This document shows, piece after piece, positions 1 through 4,423 of a stretch of 7,545 bases of DNA. Below the pieces are notes generated by a model. It made no database searches, was not told the origin of the DNA, and saw only the letters and a list, made by a program, of their open reading frames with translations. A program made the translations under genes and the position numbers. Source of the stretch: Victivallales bacterium (GTDB taxonomy: Bacteria > Verrucomicrobiota > Lentisphaeria > Oligosphaerales > Oligosphaeraceae). Each line of letters begins with the position of its first letter. The stretch's first letter is position 1. The stretch spans positions 1-7,545 of the forward strand of contig JAFZZD010000170.1 of assembly GCA_017615955.1 (NCBI GenBank). Direction: 5' to 3'.

Positions 1-138
1 AATATGGCCTTGCATAAGAAATTTGCCCCTGCAAGTTGACCTTCACGTCACTTATTCAAGAAATCCTACCCTCACAATTGCTCAACCTGAGTGAGCGCCG
101 CTTCGGCGCTCACATGGATGCTATCGGCAAATGGAAAC
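1..138. other. Left-end intergenic DNA, no supported gene
   Basis: Positions 1-80 are AT-richer than the genes. Frame 2 is open from the window edge to a TGA at 92-94 (about 30 codons, ending TIAQPE), and frame 1 ends at a TGA at 37-39; either could be the tail of a gene entering from the left, but neither shows family features. The repeat arm at 81-113 follows, then the esterase stop TAG at 139-141 (leftward strand). Confidence 0.5.
81..113 (+). repeat. Palindromic repeat arm A, also a possible 3' hairpin for the leftward operon
   Basis: CAACCTGA (83-90) followed by a perfect hairpin: GTGAGCGCC (91-99), loop, GGCGCTCAC (105-113). The same layout recurs at 4222-4256 (inverted) and 4311-4345, with stem differences that keep pairing (an A-T pair here is G-C in arm B). 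It lies 25 bases beyond the esterase stop, so it could end or protect the leftward transcript, but no T-run follows on that strand; a classical intrinsic terminator is therefore not supported. Confidence 0.75.
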
Positions 139-1449
139 CTACTTGAAGAGGGTGTCGGCAAAGTTGTAGAATTGCTCCCAGTCGTAGGGTGTGATGGAGT
201 GGGGGCCTGTCTTGACATGGTAGCGGACATGGTTGCCGATGGGTGTGTCCACAGGCGGCATATCCATTGTCTCCAGTCCCTTCAGTCCGTACAGGTTCCA
301 CACCTTTGATGCGTATGCAGTTGCCAAGAATGTGCCGTGGGGATCCGCGTTAAGGTCTTCGCTGGAGCTGGTGACATAGAGTGCCCGTGGCGCGATGAGG
401 CCCAGCAACTGGTGCGTGTCAAAGGGGAGGTCTTCCTCCCGGTCGGCGAACTGTATGACACGGTCGCAAGCAAAGTGAGCGCAGCGGCCAATGGACAGGA
501 TTGCAATGCGCCCGCCGAAAGTCCTGCGCAGAAGCGGTGCGCCGCCCTGCCCTGAATTGTTCACGCACACCAGCTTGAAACGAGGTTCGTTGATGCCCGC
601 CACCATTGAGGCGGAACCCAGGCGGCTCTGGCCCACGCACGCCAGTCTGGATGCGTCCACCAACGGTATCTTCTCCAGTGCGTCCACCATACGGCTGTAG
701 CCCCAGGCCCATCCGTTATATGCCGCATATTCGCGATGCCGCCCTTCCTTGAGTTCCTGGACGGAGATTTCGTAGTCGGGGCGCAGGTCATCGTAGAAGA
801 GGGTGAAGATGCTCTTGCGGGCACCGTCCATGTTGTCTGGGAAGATTTCCTTGTAGCAGGCAGTGGCGATGGCGTAGCCTCGGCGTATGCACTCCTTGAA
901 GTTCAGGCGGTCCATCTTCACATTGCGCTGTGGATTTTCGATGGCGCGTGTGGGAAGCACATCCGTATCTGGGGTGCTGCCCTGGTTGCCATAGAAATTC
1001 TCAATCACGAAGACTGGCGGCGGCTCCTTGGCATTGACTGGCACGTACAGCATCATGTCGAAATCGAATCTGCGGCCATTGTCCATCAGGCAGTAGATTC
1101 TGTATTCGCGGCGGATTGCCGTTCCATCCAGCGCATCATTGCGTTCTGCCAGCAGTTTGATTTCCACTTTGTCTGGCGGTGGCGGCATCACGCCGTAGAG
1201 CCACTTGTTCGCCAATGCCAGGATTTCGCCCTTCTGCGCCTCCCATTCCTGGAGAGTGTCTGGTATTGGAGGCAGGGTGTATGGCTTGATTTTGCTTTCG
1301 TCATGGATGTGCCTGCGAAAATACTCCTCCTCCCACAGGCGGAAGGCGCCAATGGCCTTCTCAACGTAATCTGGATGGTCTGGGGTGCGGAGTGCATCCT
1401 CAGGAATGGGCTTGTACTCGAATGGGGTACTGGTGGAATCTGTTGTCAT
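139..1449 (-). CDS. CE15-like (glucuronoyl esterase family) alpha/beta hydrolase, probably cytosolic
   Basis: A 436-residue protein from the ATG at 1449. An in-frame TTG six bases upstream would add two residues, but the AGAGGA ribosome site lies 9 bases from the ATG and only 3 from the TTG. Numbering from the TTG version (subtract 2 for ATG), the fold follows bacterial CE15 enzymes: an N-terminal EWEAQKGEILALANKWLYG segment (about 70-88), the pre-nucleophile helix NGWAWGYSR (247-255), the nucleophile elbow GQSRLG with Ser277 and Arg278, then NNSGQGGAPLLRR (299-311), the acid-loop motif SSEDLNADP (364-372) and His419 in TGPHSITPYDW. The family cleaves uronate esters, classically 4-O-methyl-glucuronate to lignin alcohols. 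Oddities: no signal peptide, and Ser281 where the CE15 signature GCSRxGK has a sugar-binding Lys, so the substrate may differ. Last gene of the leftward cluster, 19 bases after the small membrane gene. Fold confident; exact substrate not. Confidence 0.83.
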   Translation of the reverse strand: MTTDSTSTPFEYKPIPEDALRTPDHPDYVEKAIGAFRLWEEEYFRRHIHDESKIKPYTLPPIPDTLQEWEAQKGEILALANKWLYGVMPPPPDKVEIKLLAERNDALDGTAIRREYRIYCLMDNGRRFDFDMMLYVPVNAKEPPPVFVIENFYGNQGSTPDTDVLPTRAIENPQRNVKMDRLNFKECIRRGYAIATACYKEIFPDNMDGARKSIFTLFYDDLRPDYEISVQELKEGRHREYAAYNGWAWGYSRMVDALEKIPLVDASRLACVGQSRLGSASMVAGINEPRFKLVCVNNSGQGGAPLLRRTFGGRIAILSIGRCAHFACDRVIQFADREEDLPFDTHQLLGLIAPRALYVTSSSEDLNADPHGTFLATAYASKVWNLYGLKGLETMDMPPVDTPIGNHVRYHVKTGPHSITPYDWEQFYNFADTLFK

Positions 1450-1468
1450 GGTCAAAAATCCTCTATGT

Positions 1469-1771
1469 TTATTTCTTCCTGCCGAAAATTAAACCAACAA
1501 TGATGCCGACCACGCAGCCCCAGAGGAGGGAGTTGATGATCATAAGGAGGACAAATGCGGCGCCTGATGCGTCAATGCCAGACAGCGGGAAGCCCAGCCA
1601 TTTCAGCATATCCGCCCAGCCACTGCCAGCGGTTTTCAGTCCCTGCCAAATACCCTTTGCGGAATTGTGCGCACCGCCGCACTGGAAATACGCAATCCAG
1701 AAAAGAATGGCATGAAGCACCGCAAAACCAAAACCACCACCAAGAATCTTTGCCAAAAGTAATTTTTTCAT
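1469..1771 (-). CDS. Small two-helix inner-membrane protein, function unknown
   Basis: I do not recognise this 100-residue protein. It begins MKKLLLAKILGGG and has two hydrophobic stretches, about residues 8-29 and 69-96, split by a 40-residue loop rich in Gly, Trp and Lys (GIWQGLKTAGSGWADMLKW). Basic residues at both ends (KK at 2-3, GRKK at 97-100) suggest both termini are in the cytoplasm with the loop outside. The start is fixed by AAGGAG at 1780-1785, 8 bases ahead; the same frame stays open upstream to 1915, but that stretch is translated repeat DNA. It sits between an oxidoreductase gene and the esterase gene in one apparent operon, separated from the former by a 28-base repeat array. 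It could be a small transport accessory, a membrane anchor or an unrelated passenger; nothing in the sequence decides. Confidence 0.68.
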   Translation of the reverse strand: MKKLLLAKILGGGFGFAVLHAILFWIAYFQCGGAHNSAKGIWQGLKTAGSGWADMLKWLGFPLSGIDASGAAFVLLMIINSLLWGCVVGIIVGLIFGRKK

Positions 1772-1779
1772 TTGTTTTT

Positions 1780-1785
1780 CTCCTT
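1780..1785 (-). promoter_or_regulatory. Ribosome binding site deciding the small membrane gene start
   Basis: AAGGAG on the leftward strand, 8 bases from the ATG at 1771, within the leader AAAACAAGGAGAAAAACAA. It rules against starts further up in the repeat array. Confidence 0.85.
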
Positions 1786-1796
1786 GTTTTTTAACT

Positions 1797-1936
1797 GCGG
1801 CAAAAATGCCGCAGCACAGGACCAGCGGCAAGAACGCCGCAGCACAGAACCAGCGGCAAAAATGCCGCAGCACAGAACCAGCGGCAAAAATGCCGCAGCA
1901 CAGAACCAGCGGCAAAAATGCCGCAGCACAGAACCG
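1797..1936. repeat. Five tandem 28-base repeats, each with a small hairpin
   Basis: Units begin at 1797, 1825, 1853, 1881 and 1909. Each consists of GCGGC, six bases, GCCGC (a 5-bp stem), then a 12-base spacer AGCACAGAACCA. Units 3, 4 and 5 are identical except for the final base of unit 5; unit 1 has one change in the spacer (AGGACCA); unit 2 has AAGAAC in the loop instead of AAAAAT. The near identity points to recent expansion. The array fills most of the gap between the oxidoreductase gene ending at 1966 and the membrane protein gene starting at 1771. As 28 is not a multiple of 3, translated versions cycle through frames and are artefacts. It is not a CRISPR array: the units abut without variable spacers. 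Confidence 0.95.
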
Positions 1937-1937
1937 T

Positions 1938-1966
1938 ACTGTGCCGCGGCGTTCTCGCCGCGGTAT
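1938..1966. repeat. Inverted diverged copy of the 28-base unit, forming a strong GC hairpin
   Basis: Read on the minus strand, this segment gives GCGGC, GAGAAC, GCCGC, GGCACAG, matching repeat unit 2 (GCGGC, AAGAAC, GCCGC, AGCACAG) with few changes, so it is a head-to-head unit closing the array. Internally it makes an 8-bp stem, CCGCGGCG (1944-1951) and CGCCGCGG (1956-1963), loop TTCT. On the leftward transcript it falls directly after the stop codon TAA (1966-1968) and could stabilise or attenuate the mRNA there. Confidence 0.8.
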
Positions 1967-3099
1967 TAATATTCAATAACCGAGGGCTGGTAATTGGCCG
2001 CCTCGTGGGCCTGCATCATCACCTTGATGACATTGTAGGCCTCCTCCGCCGTGATGGGGTATGGCGCGTTGCCCATGAATGCCTGATACACGTGGTACCA
2101 CATGGTGTCAGGGTAGGTATAGCCCTTGTCCGGGTCTTCCTTGCCCCGCTCGATGACCTTGCCACGCTGCAGCAGATGGCCGTATTCGCTGGGAATATGG
2201 CGTGTCTCCTCAATGAAGGTCAGTTTTTCGTTGGGATTGCCGAACTGCAACGGGAAGTTCTCCTTCACGCCATCCAGCCTGGTGAAGCGAATTGACGGGT
2301 CTAGGTAGCGCAGCTTGATGTTCTGGCCATCGGCGGGCACCACCATGGAGCCTCTGCTGCCCCATATCTCGTAGAGATTGCCGTATATGGTCAGGATCGT
2401 GGAAATCTCAATGTCCACCACGCAGTCGTTTTCGCCCACCAGCACCAGCTTCACCTGGTCATCCGCATCGCCGCCGCCCACGATATGGGACAGTTTGCAC
2501 CACACTTCCTTGACAGGCGAGTTCAGGAACTGCAGGCCCTGGTCCACGAAATGCGGTCCCCAGTTGTTGAGCAGGCCGCCGTGGCATTCCGTCAATGTCT
2601 GCCAGTCGAAACGGCGCACATATCCTGGATGCCGATGTATCTTGATCATGGAGATGTTGCCCAGCAGTTTGGAGGCGAGAATCTCCTGTATCATGAGGAA
2701 AGGTGATTCAAAGCGGCGGTTGAAGCGGAAGAACAGCTTGCCTGGATATTTGCGGGAGGCGGCCAGCAGTGCCTCGCCCTGCTCCATGGAGATCGCGTGT
2801 GGCTTGTCAATGACTACGGCCTTTCCCGCCTCCAGCGCCTTCAACGCGTGTGGCGTGTGGTCTTCATTGCGTGTTGCAATCGTGACCATATCCACAGTCG
2901 GATCCGCCAGCATCTCATCGTAGCTGGCGTAGATTTTCGCATTTTTCATTTGCTCTGGCAGGTTTTCCCTCCTGTCGGGAGCATGATCGCATCCAGCCAC
3001 GATTTCGTAGAAGTCCGGGTAGAGTGCGATTTCAGGGGCGTGCATAAAGCGGCCAGCCCGTCCCAAGCCAAGAATGCCAACGCGTATCTTTCTTTCCAT
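1966..3099 (-). CDS. Gfo/Idh/MocA family NAD(P)-dependent oxidoreductase, divergent active site
   Basis: A 377-residue oxidoreductase. The N-terminal Rossmann domain (about 1-125) opens with GILGLGRAGRFMH (8-20), the glycine-rich dinucleotide site. The Lys motif EAGKAVVIDKPHA gives Lys99, but as DKP rather than the usual EKP. The C-terminal alpha/beta substrate domain carries GGLLNNWGPHFVD (174-186), with His183 at the catalytic His position and Asn179 where inositol dehydrogenases have the catalytic Asp. Such enzymes oxidise or reduce a sugar or polyol hydroxyl with NAD(P)+; the substrate cannot be read from sequence. It is only distantly similar to the upstream paralogue, so the two probably handle different steps. 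The start at 3099 lies 13 bases after the upstream stop; the stop codon itself overlaps the Shine-Dalgarno-like GAGGG (3110-3114), suggesting translational coupling. A strong hairpin lies 2 bases beyond its TAA. Confidence 0.93.
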   Translation of the reverse strand: MERKIRVGILGLGRAGRFMHAPEIALYPDFYEIVAGCDHAPDRRENLPEQMKNAKIYASYDEMLADPTVDMVTIATRNEDHTPHALKALEAGKAVVIDKPHAISMEQGEALLAASRKYPGKLFFRFNRRFESPFLMIQEILASKLLGNISMIKIHRHPGYVRRFDWQTLTECHGGLLNNWGPHFVDQGLQFLNSPVKEVWCKLSHIVGGGDADDQVKLVLVGENDCVVDIEISTILTIYGNLYEIWGSRGSMVVPADGQNIKLRYLDPSIRFTRLDGVKENFPLQFGNPNEKLTFIEETRHIPSEYGHLLQRGKVIERGKEDPDKGYTYPDTMWYHVYQAFMGNAPYPITAEEAYNVIKVMMQAHEAANYQPSVIEY

Positions 3100-3112
3100 A
3101 AGAATGCAGCCC

Positions 3113-4117
3113 TCAATTGATTTCCACGATCTGGTTTGTCTCGGCGGAGCGCATCATGGCCTCCGCCACTGCGAAGCTGGAGAATGCCTCGGGTATTCCA
3201 GGAGTGAACTTACGTCCGGCGCGGACCGCGTCCATGAAGTTCATCATTTCATTCAGGAACCCATTTCCTGTGCTGGCGTTGTTGACGCCCACGCTCTGGG
3301 CCTTTTCGTCAATCTCGATTTCCTTTACAGGCACATTCAGTTTTGCCAGCTGCAATGTCTGTGTGGAATTCATGGTAAGGGCGCCCTTCTCGCCGTAGAT
3401 TTCCATGACCTCGCCAGAACGCCCGAAACGCTGCCAGTTGCACATCATGTTCACGATGACGCCATTGGCGTATGTGATGGTGGCGGAGACATAGTCCGAT
3501 GGAAGCTCCTGCTTGGGATCCAGCATAAGACCCTGGGCATACACCCGCTTGGCGGGGCCGAAGAACCAGTTGGCCAGGTCGATGTGGTGCGCCAGCATGT
3601 CCAGGATCACGCCGCCCGAGCGCTTGTAGTCCGCAAACCAGTCATCATACATTCTCTGGAACACGCCGAATGGCAGGTCCACATTGCAGAAGCGAATGCG
3701 GCCGATTTCGCCGTCGTCCAGCATGGCCTTGAGTGTTCTGGTCTTCAGCATGTGGCGGCGCACAAAGCCGATGCCGAATGGCTTGTCAAATCCCTTGAGG
3801 AGAGAGCGGTATTCCTCCGCCTGCTCTGCGAAACGGCAGAATGGCTTCTCCGTGAAGACGGCCTTGCCCGCCTTTACTGCGGCGCGCACACCCTCAATAT
3901 GGCAATCGCTGGGGGATGACACGATCACCACGTCCACCTTCTGCGCCAGTTCATCCGCCGAGGAGCAAATTGCAGGGCCATACTTCTCCTGGAATGCCTT
4001 GGACTTCTCTGGGTTTATGTCATACACAGCAGTCAGCTTGACGCCGTCTATCTTTGCCAAATTGCCAGCATGGGTGTTGCCCAGACGCCCCGCTCCGATA
4101 ATGCCTACTTCTATCAT
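3113..4117 (-). CDS. IolG-like Gfo/Idh/MocA sugar or inositol dehydrogenase
   Basis: A 334-residue, standard-length member of the family, first gene of the leftward cluster. The Rossmann domain starts MIEVGIIGAGRLGNTH with GAGRLG at 8-13. The catalytic set known from Bacillus myo-inositol dehydrogenase (Lys, Asp, His) is complete: Lys91 in FTEKPF, Asp173 and His177 in GGVILDMLAHHID. The C-terminal half follows the usual Gfo/Idh beta-sheet domain, including YGEKGAL (241-247). The likely reaction is NAD(P)-dependent oxidation of a ring hydroxyl in inositol or a sugar, but the substrate is not determinable. The start is the ATG at 4117 with AAGGAG at 4126-4131, 8 bases away; an open frame continues to 4360 but would run through the palindromic repeat and lacks a ribosome site. 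The leader is nearly identical to that of the small membrane gene. I withhold a gene symbol because IolG-like members are functionally mixed. Confidence 0.94.
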   Translation of the reverse strand: MIEVGIIGAGRLGNTHAGNLAKIDGVKLTAVYDINPEKSKAFQEKYGPAICSSADELAQKVDVVIVSSPSDCHIEGVRAAVKAGKAVFTEKPFCRFAEQAEEYRSLLKGFDKPFGIGFVRRHMLKTRTLKAMLDDGEIGRIRFCNVDLPFGVFQRMYDDWFADYKRSGGVILDMLAHHIDLANWFFGPAKRVYAQGLMLDPKQELPSDYVSATITYANGVIVNMMCNWQRFGRSGEVMEIYGEKGALTMNSTQTLQLAKLNVPVKEIEIDEKAQSVGVNNASTGNGFLNEMMNFMDAVRAGRKFTPGIPEAFSSFAVAEAMMRSAETNQIVEIN

Positions 4118-4125
4118 TGTTTTTT

Positions 4126-4131
4126 CTCCTT
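4126..4131 (-). promoter_or_regulatory. Ribosome binding site deciding the first dehydrogenase start
   Basis: AAGGAG on the leftward strand, 8 bases from the ATG at 4117. The surrounding 19-base leader (AAAACAAGGAGAAAAAACA) is almost the same as that before the ATG at 1771. No comparable site precedes the longer open frame starting at 4360. Confidence 0.88.
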
Positions 4132-4221
4132 GTTTTGTTGGTGTAAAAAAATTTTTGCCGCATAAAGTAAACCAAATTGTGTTTTCTCCAACTACAAAGA
4201 TTAGATTTTGTGCGAAATTAT

Positions 4222-4345
4222 GTGGGCGCCGAGGCGGCGCCCACTCAAGTTGCCTTAATGTTATGCGCACCAAGAGCATTAAAATAATCTCTTTTGCGTA
4301 TGTTTCCGCCAAGGCAACCTGAATGGGCGCCTCCTCGGCACCCAC
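4222..4345. mobile_element. MITE-like imperfect palindromic element with 35-base facing arms
   Basis: Arm B (4222-4256) holds the hairpin GTGGGCGCC/GGCGCCCAC and then TCAAGTTGCCTT. Arm C (4311-4345) reads AAGGCAACCTGA and then ATGGGCGCC/GGCACCCAC. Each arm folds alone and the two are inverted copies of one another. The palindrome continues inward: ATGCGCA (4263-4269) faces TGCGTAT (4295-4301), AAGAG faces CTCTT, and ATTA/TAAT meet at the centre near 4283. No coding capacity and no clear target-site duplication. The structure suits a non-autonomous miniature element or a paired REP/BIME-type unit; which one is inference. Its place between divergent promoters could insulate them. Confidence 0.7.
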
Positions 4346-4361
4346 AAAAATATTCCTCATT

Positions 4362-4391
4362 TCTGTACAGATTTGAAAACTATGCTATGTT
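4362..4391 (+). promoter_or_regulatory. Candidate promoter and overlapping palindrome for the large rightward gene
   Basis: An extended -10 element, TGCTATGTT (4383-4391, hexamer TATGTT), is preceded 16 bases upstream by TGTACA (4364-4369), a 4 of 6 match to the -35 consensus. Transcription would start near 4398, leaving a leader of about 26 bases with AAGGAG. TGTACA lies inside a perfect 10-base palindrome TCTGTACAGA (4362-4371), a possible repressor site. A palindrome this short can arise by chance in such a region. Confidence 0.35.
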
Positions 4392-4408
4392 CTTTCAAAA
4401 AAAAACAC

Positions 4409-4414
4409 AAGGAG
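4409..4414 (+). promoter_or_regulatory. Ribosome binding site deciding the large gene start
   Basis: AAGGAG, 9 bases from the ATG at 4424. It favours this ATG over the in-frame TTG at 4373 and ATG at 4382, which have no purine-rich site ahead of them at usable spacing. Confidence 0.85.
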
Positions 4415-4423
4415 CAAATAATA

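Larger units (their letters stand above)
4118..4423. other. Divergent intergenic control region
   Basis: This 306-base AT-rich region separates the leftward dehydrogenase operon from the rightward glycosidase-like gene and must hold both promoters. From left to right: leftward leader and ribosome site (4118-4136), an AT-rich stretch (4137-4221) where the leftward promoter probably lies (TTGGAG and a poor ACTTTAT-like box about 17 bases apart on the minus strand, weak), the 124-base palindromic element (4222-4345), then the rightward promoter candidate and leader (4346-4423). Confidence 0.7.

Noticed and set aside
91..113. Classical intrinsic terminator for the leftward operon
   Set aside because: The stem is strong, but no T-run follows on the leftward strand, and the same hairpin recurs elsewhere as a repeat; a 3' stabilising role remains possible.
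736..1503. 255-codon plus-strand open frame antisense to the esterase gene
   Set aside because: The minus strand encodes a recognisable CE15-like fold with complete catalytic residues; the plus frame has no family features and is a composition shadow.
1772..1915. N-terminal extension of the small membrane protein to 148 residues
   Set aside because: The extra residues are translated 28-base repeats, and a strong ribosome site directly precedes the internal ATG at 1771.
1797..1966. CRISPR array
   Set aside because: The units are contiguous with no variable spacers, and no cas gene is present.
1772..1976. Short open frames on both strands across the tandem array (for example 1772-1969 plus, 1791-1976 minus)
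   Set aside because: They are repeat-derived, frame-cycling translations without ribosome sites or family features.
3074..3919. 281-codon plus-strand open frame antisense to the first dehydrogenase
   Set aside because: It lies over a clear Gfo/Idh gene and shows no motif of its own; its His/Val-rich look is typical of an antisense shadow.
4118..4360. 81-residue N-terminal extension of the first dehydrogenase
   Set aside because: It crosses the palindromic element and the AT-rich promoter region, and family members begin a few residues before the GxGxxG motif, as the ATG at 4117 does.
4373..4423. TTG start adding 17 residues to the large rightward protein
   Set aside because: It has no ribosome site, overlaps the promoter candidate, and the added residues are a Lys-rich translation of the A-rich leader; the ATG at 4424 has AAGGAG at good spacing.
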